Assembly: GCA_027575765.1 (NCBI GenBank)
Contig: JANBPT010000303.1
Span: forward strand, 1 to 46,271
Source: Tieghemiomyces parasiticus
Lineage: Eukaryota > Kickxellomycota > Dimargaritomycetes > Dimargaritales > Dimargaritaceae
DNA length: 46,271 nt
Reading direction: 5' to 3'
Below are positions 10,182-21,815 of this stretch, piece by piece. Position 1 is the first letter of the stretch. Each line of letters starts with the position of its first letter. Below the pieces are notes generated by a model that was not told the DNA's origin, ran no database searches, and saw nothing but the letters and a program-made list of their open reading frames with translations. The position numbers and the translations under genes are program-made.

Positions 10182-11128
10182 CACCGTATAGCTATACGAT
10201 TGACAGAGATATATATATAAAAGCCATTTGATCAGCTTCTTCTCGATAAGTAACACAGTCACTAGGCAACGCAGTTGAACTGGCAATGGCTACTGAGCTA
10301 CAAATGAGCCCAGCAGCATTTATCACCGGAAAGATTAACTAGCGTAGTCGTCACTTAAAACCTGGCGGCGGCTGTTCGGTCTCAGCCGTTGAGCCAAGCG
10401 CGACCATAGTTTAGGCTACGACAATCATCCCCCCTCCCCCGTTTTGTCAGCGTGCCAAAGGTTTATATATAGGTATTGGAAAATACCGTGGATGTGGGCA
10501 CATATCGAGTCATATACCGTGGCGTATCCAAAGCCTGCCGTCTCAGCCGGGGCCACCCAACCTTGATGGCTGTGCCTTGGAGTAGTTGATCAACGGATGA
10601 TCTATCTTTCTTTCCCCACCGTGGCCCCCCCCGGTCTATCGCCTTCATTACCCAAGCTAAGTGCCGCCTTCTGTTCCCTTAGGGCCTTACCTTCCTCTGT
10701 TCCAGATCTGGCGGTTACCTAGCTGTCCCTCCATTTCCTGCCGGCACCCAGACCCGCCTCGGCCTGTAGTCCTGGATCCCTAGTCCAGGCTAAATTGTTA
10801 CTACGAATGATGCCGACCATTGTTATTCAAATACAAAAGACCTAATGATCACTGTTCAATAGAACGACAGTTATCACCTAATCCAAAATTCACAACCCCG
10901 AGGCTAGCACTCAGTTATTTTATTTAGTAAGGTAACGCTTACCACGGAGACCTTTTAGTTGACTCTTCCTACCACCTCGTAAACGAAAATACTTGAGGAC
11001 TGCTGCTTAGTTTAGCTCTGGTCACCACATTGTAACATCTCGATCGACCATAAGTTGGTAGAGAGGGAAGGGTGGATTTTCAGCCGCATAATCCGTCCGG
11101 GACCACTCTGAGTTCAGATACGATGCCA
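10182..11128. other. Convergent intergenic region between RAX1-like and DNMT1-like genes
   Basis: About 950 bp of 3' flanking sequence shared by two convergent genes. It has an ATATATATATAA stretch just after the RAX1-like stop (10210-10221) and an AT-rich part at 10790-11060. I see no open frame, RNA gene or repeat of note. Confidence 0.5.
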
Positions 11129-14100
11129 CTATGCATCCCAGGAAACAGTGCCAAACCTATACAGATAGGCGCGATCGAAAGCCACGGGCAGGACGAGCTG
11201 GGAAATGTCGTTATTGTTTGGTGGCAATGGCTGGCCGCTCGGATCGACCGTTGCACCTTCGGTCTTCACCGCCGCAGTTTCGGATTCCGATAGGACTTGG
11301 TTGGCCATTAACAAGCGGTCGAGTACAGCATTGACGAGTTCCTTCGCGAGAGCCTGGGCGAGTGGTGGCGGGACAGCGTTACCGACCTGGCGGTGCATAG
11401 GCACGACGGAACTGGGCGATAATGTGATGAACTCAAAGTGGTCGGGGAAGCCCTGCGCGCGAGCGCACTCACGGACCGTGACGACCCGGTTCTGGGTGGG
11501 GTGGAGGACGGTACCCGTCTTACCCATGGGCTGTACATCAGTTAGGGTTGTCAAAAAATGGTGTCGGTAGTCGAGGCGGCCAAACAGACCGGGCCACCCG
11601 TTATGACGATCGGCCGCTGAATCAGGGGAACTCAAACACCAGGGCTTGAGTTTGTCCGGCAATCCGCGGTGGTCGGCTCCCGGGAGCATGGCGACGCGGC
11701 AGATACGTTCAACTGTTTCACTGTTGAACGCTCGTGTTACATGGTTACAGAGTCGCTCGGCTCGCCAACGTCGTTCGCGCTGATACTGCGAGAGCGGGGG
11801 ACACTGGTAGGGCTGGTGCATGGCCCCGACGAATCCGGTACGGGCGACCTCCCATTCGAGGATGTGACGGCTGGTGGCATTGAGGGCAGTGACCACTGTG
11901 CTCGTGGGACGGAACAGGTCGCGCTGGTCACCCGCCGCGGTAAGACTATTCCCCAGGCACGGGTCGTCCAGCACCTGGGCCATGGCCTCTCGGCGAACGC
12001 GTTCGGCCGCCTGGGCTGACTTGGCCACAAAGTTCATTCGGATAAGCAACTGGAACATGGGCTCGGCGCATGGGTCGGTAGCCGGACTACCTGTGGCAGT
12101 AACAGCACCAGGCTCTCTGTGCGGAATGCGATGCGTCTTGTCCTCCGTCTCCTCTGGTGGGCAGATCAGGTTGGGATTAACGTACTCGAACGCCGGAAGG
12201 TCCGAAATGGCGTCCTGGACGGTGATGGCGTGGTGTGGGGCGGACTTACGGGTGCGTCGGTTGGTCTCGTAGTCTGGATTACGCGGCAACTTGATCTTGC
12301 ACTGGACCGAACCTTTGAAGCATGTAATGGGCTGCGGGAACCGTGGCAGAAACTCGCCGCGCTGCGCACCCCATACAAAGAACCGCCGACGGGACTGGGG
12401 GAGGCCATGTAGCCCGGCCTGCTGCACGCTGAAGCGCACCTGGTAGCCCATAGAGGTTAGGGCTCGAATGATGAACTTGACGACCCCCATCTTGATCCCG
12501 CCCGCAATCCGGGCTTGGCCCGCCTGGGTTCCCCCCAGCATGAAATTGACCATCCCGTACACGTTTTCGAGGAGGAAAAACCGCGGGCGGTAAAAATCCA
12601 CGTAGCTGAGCGACGTGGTGATGAGCGTATTCTTGATGTCATCAGCCTTGGGAAACCGGTTGGCGCGGCTGAACCCCTGGCAGGGCGGGCCGCAGTAGAT
12701 GAAGTCAACGTCGTCTGGGTGCGGCATATCTGGGAGGGGCCGCCCGAGGAGGTCCTCCTCGGGCTCTAAAGTTTCGCCGTTCCGGTGCTGGGCGATAGCG
12801 CGGGCCAGCAACATGTTGGCGCACTGGTGGTATACCGTGGCCCCCGGGTAATTCTTCTCGAATGTGACCGCCGCCGCGTCAAAGAATTCCACAGCATAGC
12901 GGGTCTCGACGATCCCCGATGATTCCAGTCCAGTGGTCAGCCCACCGCACCCGCTAAAGATGTCCAGGCCCACCAGTGGACGGGCGCTACGCATGGCCAA
13001 CGGGGTTGGGGTGGTCTGCGGGACTGGGGCGGGGACGACCGGCGGTAAGGGTGCGTGAAACTTGTCGGCTACCGTATTGAGAAGCAGCTGTCGGTGCTGT
13101 AACCGGGTGCGGCGGCGGTGGTCGCAATGCGCACACGTGATCAAGTCGACCGCCGGCATGGGTGAAAATTCAACTGGCAGGTCGGAGCGCGCCAGGTCGA
13201 GGGTACCGTCAGCAAACCGGCGCCAGGGGTTCTTGCCATGGCGGGCGACCGCCGGCAGGGCCTCAAATTCAACATAAAAGGCGTCACTGTCCTGGGCCTT
13301 GAATGTCTCGAGGTCCGGGATACGGTCGAGGTACTCAACCCAGCATTTACCTTCGAGTTGGTCAGGCTCGACGCACTCGTAAGTGGCGGTGGCGAACAAG
13401 TGGCGGCTGTCTTTGATGGGAAACCTCAGCTGTGCGGTGCCATCGTAGCCCTTGGGATGGCTCGGGGTCTTGGTCCTGGCGCTGGCAGGAGATACCGACG
13501 GGGATCGCGCCGTGGAGTTACTGGAGCCGTAGCGGGCCAACCGGCGGACACCAGACTGCTCGGGTGTCCCATCCAGGGTATGCACGTGGTCCTGGTCATC
13601 AGCCAACATGATGTCGTGAGTGTGGGAGGCGTCCAGGGACAGAGGTGTGAAGGTGCGGTCCGACACGGGTAGCTGATGAACTGGCACATCGTCCATCCGG
13701 ACGTACTCCCGGATAGAGAGATGGCCACGGGCCGTCCGGACGGAACTAAAACCCGGTAGGCAGTGCTGAGTGTCATCCTCACGGGCCAATTTGGATGCGA
13801 GTGATTCGATGACGATTTTGACCGGCCGGTCATTGTGGTCGTCATCACTGTCAGGGTCACCACTGAGGTGGCGTGTAGCCAGCCCCGCGTCCACTACCTG
13901 ATCACGCGCAAGACCCGATGGCGCACACCGTCGGGCGGGCACACGTTGTATATAATCCTGGTTACGGTTGAACCCGACGACCTGACCAATACGGTACGGC
14001 GTCCCTGGGACGAGGGGTGCGAGGTAGACGAAATCCCCGAGGTGGTAGATCACCCCGCCATAAACCAGGCAGGTGGTTGGGGCCGGTGCATAGGTGGGCG

Positions 14101-17100
14101 GCACGGCCAGGTCGTCAATAACCCACCGGGTGGCTGTGGTGTCGTGCTGGCATTGTCGCTTGGCGCAGGCCGGGCAGAAGGCAGGCTCAGTGGGCCAACG
14201 GTCGCGTGGCACAGTGTGTCGTTCCACGTCCTCGAATGTACCTGTCTCGTGGTCGTACCAGTATCGGAAGAAGAATCCTCGACTGATGCCGAACCGGGCG
14301 AGTTGCGTCACGTTAGACTCGTCGGGCCGGCAGTACTGCACGCGGCACAGGCCCCGAAAGGATTCTTCAATGTCGAAGGTATCGCAGGCATCGGTGAGGA
14401 ACAGTTCGTGAGGGCTGGCTACCTCACCGAGGACCGTCTCGCGGCCGTAGTCCAGCAGACGACCATGGAATTTGGTACGGTTAGTTTCCGGATCGTCGAA
14501 GATACCCGTCACCATGACGATGACCGGGATACCTGCGTTCGCGGCCGCGGCATTGTCTGGCTTGGGGTATCGCTTGGGGTTGCTCCGGGCGAGCGTAGGC
14601 GTCCGGCGTGCCTCAAGGCGGCTGCTGTGCGCAACGACGTACACAAAATCGTGGGGGCGGACAATCTGAGTCAGGGTGCGGCCCACGATTGCGGGAGTCG
14701 ATACGGCGATACGGCGCTCAAAGAACTGTTTGATCTTCCGCGGGGGCGGCGTAATGCGCGGGTTAGCCGGGTCGCTAGGATCGGCAAATACGACTTCGGT
14801 CGCGGCGTAGTAGCGCCGACCACCGTATGCTACAGAGGACTGTAACGGCAAGCCGCTCGGTTTCGCCTGGAGGGGCCGAGTCACAAAGATAGCCGCGCTA
14901 TCGTCGTTGGAAGCCACCACCACGTCGGCGGGGGTCGTAGATTCCTCCTCGTCACTTCCCATTCCGGCTGCGGCCGTCTCCGCGACGTCCTCCTCTTTGA
15001 CCACTGCACCGGCAGCGGCGCCATTGAGAATGAGGGTTTCGTCGGGCTGGTCGGCGTGGTTGACCTTGACCGCCACAATGTTCTTCTTGAAGAGACCGTG
15101 GGCGATGGTACTGATATGGGGTGTTACCGTGGCGGCGTTTTCGGGGAGTTTCTTGGCGGGCTGGCGTTTTCCACCGGCGCCGGCGACCGGACGGGTGCGC
15201 TGCGGGGCACTAACGGTAACATCAGGGGAACCGTGGTTGCGGCGGCCCGAAGATTTACCGTTGTGTCTGCCCATGATCTCCTGGATGACAGGCATCTCAA
15301 TCATCTCGTAGCATTGACACTCCTCAACCCAGCACTCAAGTTCGTTGATTACAAACTCTGCGTAAACCGTGAGATCCTTCCCGGTGAGTTCAACTTCGTA
15401 GTCGTGGCGCGACGCGTAGGTCTGGCACCCACCCAGGGCCGACTCATCGCTACTTAGTAGGTTGGATGTGCCCACGCTGCCGATACCGCGGGTGGCCATG
15501 TCCGGCAGGGCCTTGGTAAATTGGCTGTAACTGCCCGCGGGGTGGGCCAGGGACCAGCTGATGAGGAGGTTGGCAAGGCGGAGGGCCTTGAACATGGTGA
15601 GGTAGTGGCGTTCGTAAATATCAAGCGGACGGCACAGTTTGTACCAAGCGAAAGAGGTGCGAAGCCAGATCACGCTGCAGGGGGGGGGACGAGGATGGGC
15701 ATCCAAAATGGATAGCGAGTGAGTTAAGCATTGCCTAAAATTAGAGCTACGAAGATGACCTGGTGGGACTGCCCTGCCATCCTAGGCTGCAACGGTCGAA
15801 CCACTGGGATGTCCCTACTCACCTTAGACCCGATTTGAGATATTGCTCCTCGTAATGGAAAACGGCACTGAGGCGAATGCGCTGAACCGGCGTTTTGGAG
15901 GACTGTCTGGCAGCGGGCTGCTTACCTTTGGCCTTGGCCGATAAGCCGGTCTGGTTGTCCGTCCCAGCCTCATCGTCGACTTCGCCCTCATCATCCCCGT
16001 CGTCGTCCTCCTCCTCCTCCTCTTCTTCACCAAACCCGTGGCGGAATATTGGCCGGACATCGCCGGATGCCACAACGTTTTCAGCGGTGTGGAACTCGTC
16101 GAGCGGGACCAGGCGGTTCCCATTGTCAAAGTCATAGATGACAAAATTGGTTAACATGCGACAGGGTTGATTGTCACCCTCACCATTCGGACCGTCCTCG
16201 TCAAAGTCACCGTCCTCACCCACCACTTCCAGGTGTTCATTCTCGGATATCTCGCCTGGCAGTGGGTTGTAGAATTCGACGGCCGGAGCCGGGGGCGCGG
16301 ATGAACGACTGGTTAGCTTGGTTCGCGCTGGCTTCACCTTGGGTGCGGGGGCCGTCGGACTCCGAGGACTCCGTGCACGCGCGGTGGTGGGTGCGTTGCG
16401 CCGTGGGCCGTGCGCAGTGGAAAGGCCCGGTGAAGGTCGGGCCAGTCGCTGCATACGCGGGATGGGCAGGGTCAGACCATTGTCTTCATCATCCGAGCTG
16501 TCCCCCAAGTCTATAATAATGGGACTCCCTGTTTCGCGTTGGGTTTGGGAAGCGGCGACCGCTTTGGGCGTTCGGTTAAAAAAATTGGCGGCTACGGGGT
16601 CAGTCGCGCGAGTCTTCCCGGCCGGGCTCTTTGTCTTAGTCAAATTGGGCTGTGGAAATGTAATGGCATGGTGGAATGGGTTGGTTATCATGCATCGTAA
16701 AAGTTAATATAGGTTAAGCCGATAGACTGCAGACCGGTTTCCATATGACATCAGATTTGACTGCCCCAGCTCAGTTAAAATAAACAGGGTTACACATACC
16801 CTCTTGCGCGGCTGCAAGTCTTCCGAGTCGCTGCTGTCGCTATGCTGGCTGGCTAAGTGGTCACTGACTGTCAGACGGGAGATCCCCAGGTCGACTGGGA
16901 CCATGCCTGTCAGTGTCTCCTCGGCATCTAGCTCGTCCATGCTGACGTCGTCCAGGACCTGGGCGATCGCATCTAATGGTTGGTGTAGAACCAAGGTGCC
17001 AACGTGGGGTGTGGAAGAGGAATGCCCAAAGGCAGGAGAGTAGATATCGTTTGATGGAGAACAGTTAGACGACCGTCCGAATTCAAACCACATGGCCCGC

Positions 17101-17360
17101 TGATAACGTAGTGATCAATCAGGGACCTAAATCTGACACATATTTTTAGTACACAGGCGGGGGTGAGCATAACAAGCTTTGAACCCCATGGGTCGCCACT
17201 ACTGGCACTGTACACTAGACTCCACTGGTCGTTTGGCAACAAGCCTGGCCTGTTGCACCTTACCTTCAGGGAGGGAACGGTACTTTTTAAAGAGATTGGG
17301 GTAGGCTGCCTTGCACTGCTGCAGGAATCCCGCCTCCGCGCCCTTTCGCTTGGTCATCAT
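11129..17360 (-). CDS. DNMT1-type DNA (cytosine-5) methyltransferase with RFTS and two BAH domains
   Basis: Four-exon model: 17360-17264, 16972-16800, 16649-15823 and 15674-11129, giving 1880 aa. The introns (291, 150 and 148 bp) have donors gtaagg, gtatgt and gtgagt, and all junctions stay in frame. Domains in order: a disordered Ser/Pro/Lys-rich N-terminus; RFTS, about 253-450, starting CRMLTNFVIYDFDNGN, crossing the last intron and including VIWLRTSFAWYKLCRP; BAH1, about 700-860; BAH2, about 900-1175; and the catalytic domain from about 1266. Catalytic motifs are intact: LDIFSGCGGLTTGL (I), GPPCQGFSRANR (IV, catalytic Cys near 1364), LLENVYG (VI), QSRRRFFVWG (VIII), RECARAQGFPDHF (IX) and RQVGNAVPPPLAQA (X). 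DNMT1-type enzymes maintain CG methylation after replication, with RFTS as an autoinhibitory and histone/ubiquitin-reading module. No CXXC zinc finger lies between RFTS and BAH1. The RFTS holds an acidic run (about 298-318). The catalytic exon is secure; the 5' exons are less so. The start at 17360 follows ccaccATG. Confidence 0.85.
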
Positions 17361-18600
17361 GGTGGATATGGTGAATGGAATGCGGTCCGATTCCGTAGTC
17401 ACGGAATCAAATCGACTGACAGCCCTAGACGGCGTGGGCGGGATGAAGGGTAGGCCGATGCAGCGAGCAGCGATGAGGTCGAGACAAGAGGCACTTATGA
17501 GAATAACTGGTGTGTATTGGTACGTGCGTGCGTGGCGACCTTATTGGGGTTGTGTTTAGAAAACAATGAGGAGCGTTAGTGGCGACGCGGGGCCTATTAA
17601 TAGAGCACCTTCAGCGGCGGTGATCTAGTGGGATTCCGAAGGGGCGCCTGCGACTTGTGTGGCTGAGTGGCTCTGTTAGGGCCTCTTCCGTAAATTACCA
17701 GAATTGGGGGGGGGACAGGCTGATACTTATTAGCATCAGCTCCCTGGACAGTTATACCTGCGTCCCTGAGCTGGCCCCTTTGGTGAGCAGGAGTCCATCT
17801 GCCCACTGTGAAGCGTGGAAGTAAACTGTGTTTTGATCTATATTTTTTTTCACTACTTTTATAGCAACCGTTCGTTATATTCTAGCCTTCTGTTTCGTAC
17901 CACACTGCCACGGGTGGGCCCTTCGTCGCCTTCGCATTCAAGCATCACAACTGTGCACAAAGAGAGTTTGGCGTAAGTCGCCCTTTTATATACTGATGGA
18001 ATGTACCTGGTGAAGAAAAAGTTGAGGTTTAATTAGGTAGGGGGGGCTCAGAGAGTAACTGGAGTGGACCAAGTGCAGCCAAACCGGTCATATAAAATGG
18101 CTACATTGGTGGATAATGCCGTTTGGTACCCTGCAGAAGCCGCTCCATTACTGTGGGAGCGTGGCAAGAGGTTGGCGGCCGTAGGTATTGTAATGGCAGA
18201 ACCGCTTAGCTCCTCCATCAGTCGAGATCCATTGTGGTAGCCGAAAAGTGCCTAGCGGCAGTTACCCTGTCACCCTTCACACTAAAACCACACCACCGAC
18301 ATTCCCAAGGTGGCGGCAAGCCACCTAGCTCATCACCGCCAAACCTTTGAACGTTTCAACTTATCTTCTAGCTTGCATTCAGACCACGCTCTCCACCAAC
18401 TAATCCTTGCTAGAATCCCACCCCTATGCATCTATACGTTTCAACTTACCTTCTTCCGACTTGCAATCAAAGGCGAATACCATTTCGCCTCTCCGCCGTA
18501 TGTGATACCACCTACGATTCATTCCTAGCCCAGCCGGCTATAAAAGCCGGCGAAAAGAACATGTCGTAGGGAAAAACTAGCCTAGAGGAAAACTAAAGCT
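17361..18600. other. Intergenic region upstream of the DNMT1-like gene
   Basis: No gene is supported here. The first few hundred bases should include the promoter of the minus-strand DNMT1-like gene, but no clear TATA box is visible at the expected distance. A short direct repeat occurs: CGTTTCAACTTA at about 18352 and again at about 18437, each followed by similar sequence ending near TTGCAWTCA. Confidence 0.5.
18533..18551. repeat. Perfect 7-bp hairpin around a TATAAAA sequence
   Basis: Arms GCCGGCT and AGCCGGC flank the loop ATAAA, so that a TATAAAA box lies inside an inverted repeat. It lies about 105 bases before the candidate LTR end at 18658. Whether it is a promoter or a chance palindrome cannot be decided. 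Confidence 0.4.
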
Positions 18601-18657
18601 AAATAGCCAACGAACTAAAAATAACAAACAGTAAAGACTTACGAACGAGTTACACCA

Positions 18658-18730
18658 TGACGTAGACAGTTGTGGGTGTGTGTATCAAGCTATCGTTTAT
18701 TGAGTAGCGACCCAGAGGGTCTCTTATATG
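18658..18730 (-). mobile_element. Candidate LTR end (U3-R-U5-like order), degenerate retroelement relic
   Basis: Read on the minus strand the order is TATAAGAG (18728-18721), AATAAA (18701-18696), a run of ACACAC, then a terminal CA directly followed by TGGTGTAACTCG. This resembles the TATA, poly-A signal, LTR end and tRNA-primer site of a retrotransposon. No second LTR, gag/pol frame or target-site duplication was found, and the far end of the LTR is not defined. This is pattern evidence only; a chance arrangement is quite possible. Confidence 0.2.
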
Positions 18731-19692
18731 GAAGGATGTCCTGTATCCTTCACAGTGGCTACGGTTTGGGCTAGGAGAACCCAAGGACGATAGTGCAAGG
18801 CGAGGCTAACGGCCAGGCGAATATGAAGGCAGCTGAGCGACTGCCGGATCAATAGGGAGAAAATTGAAGGAAGTAGAGCCCTAAAAGGATAGAGGCGGGG
18901 ACGTCTGTCAAAGTGGAAGACGCCATCCAGTAGATCAGTAAGGCTAACGTCGCTACAAAGAAATATCGAATATGGGAATAGGCTAATAAAGATGAGTAAA
19001 AGGCAGAGATGCCACAACTGATCGGATCAGTAGTTTAGGGCACCACAGAACATCTTAAAGAAGTTGTCGTTAACTTCTTATATTTTATTACTATACCGGT
19101 CATCCTGGTTCCTATCTACCACGTCCGTCGGCGATGAAATAATCAGTCAGGTAAAAACGGTAATTGAACCTCTTAGGCGGTAATTCTTTTCTTTCTATTT
19201 GCAGTCAACGAAGACTGAGCACCTTAGCCCGTACCATTTTGCTAACTACAGCTCCGCTATCTTCGTGCTTCACCGTAGCCTACAGCAGTACTAAACTCCT
19301 TCAGTCCACCCATCGCAACCAAGCCTACCGTAGCCCACCGTGTCCTTTTTTATTTCCTCCGTGGGTTCCCAATATCGGTAGAGCTTACTTTTGTGAATAA
19401 ACTTGAGACGCTAGTCGGCACCATCCTTCCCCGGTCCTTACCTTGAACTCCTCGCCACTCATTTACGTGCTCTTTGGCAATGGCTAGGCAAGTTAGAGCC
19501 CCTCTAACATCGCGATAATTTGGATTTTAATACCAACTTCTCCCAACCTAGACTTCTAAGGCCACTTTTGATTACCTAGCATACTTCCCATCATTATTAG
19601 CTTCCGATAAACATATGACCTAGATTCCAGCTGCCTAAGTAAAAGATATCCTTGCTCAAGCGTATCACGGAGGAATAGTGGCCCAGAGTATC
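18731..19692. other. Intergenic region, 3' side of the NmrA-like gene
   Basis: About 960 bp of moderately AT-rich sequence without a supported gene. It probably contains the 3' UTR of the minus-strand NmrA-like gene close to 19690, and possibly the rest of the candidate LTR. No RNA gene or clear repeat was seen. Confidence 0.5.
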
Positions 19693-20747
19693 CTATTCCG
19701 GGAAGGCCACGTCCTTCTCGCGGGCCAGAAAGTCGGCAAAGGTAATCTCCGGGCCAAAAGTTTGAATGGTCGATTCCAAGGACAAGTGCGGGCTGTAGCC
19801 AAACTCGGCAATAGAAGCATTCATCTCCTGAATGGACGGTAAGCGGAGGAAGGGATGCAGGGCAGCCTCCTCAGGACTGAGTCGAACGGCGCGGACGTTC
19901 TTTCCGGTATGCCGAGCCACCTCAGCGGCGATCTCTGCCAAGGACAAGGTGCCACTGGCAATGAGGTACTCCTGACCGATCGTTTCGGCGGGGTTGAGGA
20001 AGGCCTTAACGACTGCACAGCCAGCATCACCCGTGGCATCAGTGACGGGCATCTTGGCGTCGACGGAGTTGGTCGTGGGGAGTTCGTACGAGTCTACACC
20101 GACTTTACGGTAGGAGTAAGGGTTACGAGTGGTGTTGGTCATAAAGTATCCGTAGTTGAAAAAGGTGGCCGGCAGACCCAAGGACTTGATATAGGCGGTC
20201 ACTTCGGCCTTCTTCTCGAAGATGACAGCGTCCTTATACTTTCCGCCAGAAATATCACGGATACTGGGCAGAGTGCTGAAGACGATGTGCTTTACTCCGG
20301 CCTTCTGGGCGGCGTCGGCCACGTTCTTTCCCTGAATGACCTCATGATCGGGTGCTTTGTTCGCCATTTCAAAGAGGGTGGTGAAGAATATGCCATAGGC
20401 CCCCTCAAACGCCCCCTCGAGGTCAGTGGGGCTATATATATCAGCCTGGACCACTTCCACGCCGCGTGCAGCCAGTGCTTTGGCAGCATTTGACTCGATG
20501 CTACGACTCAGGGCGCGGACGACGAACTTGTTTGAGTCAAGGAGAGCGTCCACCACGCCACTACCTATGATTGGTACCGAAGGACAAGAGGGGTATTCCG
20601 CAACAAAGGTGGATTAGAAGCCGGTTTACCATGTGGATTCAGAGTCAACATCGGTCCTATGCAAAACCTCATACCGATTTACACAGCTAATTTACCTTGC
20701 TTTCCGGTAGCCGCAACAACGACGATGACGGGTTTAGTAGAGCTCAT
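19693..20747 (-). CDS. NmrA-like NAD(P)-binding protein
   Basis: Two exons, 20747-20696 and 20564-19693, with a 131-bp intron (donor gtaaat, acceptor atag), encoding 307 aa. The intron splits the dinucleotide-binding loop: exon 1 ends after VIVVVAATGKQ and exon 2 supplies GSGVVDALL, together giving the NmrA/HSCARG glycine motif on the first strand and helix of a Rossmann fold. Further family features are VRALSR after beta-2, a strand ending VVQADIYSPTDLEGAF, KHIVFSTLPS, FFNYGYFMTN and a PVTDATGDAG segment. NmrA-like proteins are atypical short-chain dehydrogenases that usually sense NAD(P) or the redox state rather than catalyse; Aspergillus NmrA represses the GATA factor AreA. A true reductase role cannot be excluded. 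The length is usual for the family. A TATAAAA at 20899-20893 lies about 150 bases upstream on the same strand. Confidence 0.85.
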
Positions 20748-20892
20748 GGTAGCGATCGGGCGGGTTCAAAAGCGCGGACTAGGTAGGCGATAGTTGGGAG
20801 GATAGAGAGGGGGGGTGAAGATAAGGGAGGGGAGACGAATTGCCAAGCAGGGTTGGGATGATGGTCAAAAGCATAGAGGGCACGACAGGTGG

Positions 20893-20899
20893 TTTTATA
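20893..20899 (-). promoter_or_regulatory. Possible TATA box of the NmrA-like gene
   Basis: TATAAAA on the minus strand, about 146 bases before the start codon at 20747. The position suits a leader of roughly 110-120 bases. It rests on the motif alone. Confidence 0.35.
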
Positions 20900-21095
20900 T
20901 TACAACTCAACGGGCCCTCCCCAGGGGCGGCCTCGATGATGCTATTGTACCGGGTACCCTATGGAGGCTAAATATGTCCCCCTGTAATAAAACTGGATGA
21001 AGGTGGGACGATTGAGCCGTGGGGGGGAAGGGGACTCTACAATTCACTAGGTTTAAGACCTTACCTAAGTTCGGTGGTTAATGAAACCAGTCCTG

Positions 21096-21110
21096 GACGG
21101 CAAAGCCGTC
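21096..21110. repeat. Short perfect hairpin, 6-bp stem
   Basis: GACGGC-AAA-GCCGTC, extendable by a G-T and a T-A pair on the outside. It is the first of a series of hairpins in this gene-free stretch. Confidence 0.5.
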
Positions 21111-21196
21111 TACAGACGGGACACATTGTATTCGGAAAAAATCAGTCATGGAGGCGGGGAAAATAATTCGCACTGGTACGCAAGATATGTTGGTCA

Positions 21197-21211
21197 GCCC
21201 TATTTTAGGGC
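21197..21211. repeat. Short perfect hairpin GCCCTA-TTT-TAGGGC
   Basis: Six-bp arms around a TTT loop. The right arm overlaps a second near-palindrome, TTTAGG-G-CCTAAA. It resembles the hairpin at 21439 in its loop and in having a GC-rich stem end. Confidence 0.5.
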
Positions 21212-21438
21212 CTAAAGGACAGTGAATAGTTCTATTACAGACGCTGGCAAGCATAGCTTAGCTCATCTCGTCGACACTGGCGTGCTTACTCTGCCCCTCT
21301 CCCACTCCTCAGGTGTGGTATTCGGCTCCAGGACTCTCGGCACGCTAAACACCGACATAGATTAACTATAAAAAATCCACCAATAGGATGCTGTCTGTTC
21401 TGTGTGTACCTGCCACACATGTGACCGACTTTCATGAA

Positions 21439-21455
21439 GGGCTATTTTATAGCCC
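21439..21455. repeat. Short perfect hairpin GGGCTAT-TTT-ATAGCCC
   Basis: Seven-bp perfect arms with a TTT loop, about 240 bases after the similar hairpin at 21197. No flanking T-run suggests a polymerase III terminator. Confidence 0.5.
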
Positions 21456-21758
21456 GGATAACACACAGGACACGGATTAGTAAGCCCGGAGTCCGGAATT
21501 TCTGTAATTTCCGCTAATCATTGGCCCACCTTTGCCAAACGGTTAATGGGTCCTTCACGGGGACTTGTCAAGCGTGCTAGTCACCACTACGTTTCCCATG
21601 ACCATTTGTTGTGCAGGTGTAGGGTGCGCCGTCTCTATGACCTGAGATTCGTAACCCAGTTCGAAAATCATTGCCGTACCATCATGGTTAAATTACCCGC
21701 CCGATTAAAACGTTCTTAGGAAGGACGCTGACTAAGCTAACAACGCCCCCCTGGGGTA

Positions 21759-21809
21759 ATTAATCAGCATGTTAGCAATGCGCGTACCGCGTAATATGTG
21801 CTGATTAAT
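21759..21809. repeat. 11-bp perfect inverted repeat with 29-base spacer
   Basis: Arms ATTAATCAGCA (21759-21769) and TGCTGATTAAT (21799-21809). The spacer itself contains CGCG-TAC-CGCG. It is immediately followed by another perfect hairpin at 21816. It could be the termini of a tiny miniature element, a protein-binding palindrome or a structured RNA. Confidence 0.55.
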
Positions 21810-21815
21810 CCGTGT

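Noticed and set aside
13835..14845. 336-codon plus-strand frame inside the methyltransferase gene
   Set aside because: It lies entirely within the intact methyltransferase exon on the opposite strand and matches no domain.
16704..17093. Methyltransferase transcript starting at the ATG at 17093 or at 16691
   Set aside because: Both are possible, but the four-exon model uses better splice signals and joins all phases. They are kept as alternatives only.
17361..17402. Extension of the methyltransferase start to 17402
   Set aside because: The codon there is GTG; the first ATG in frame, with a good context, is at 17360.
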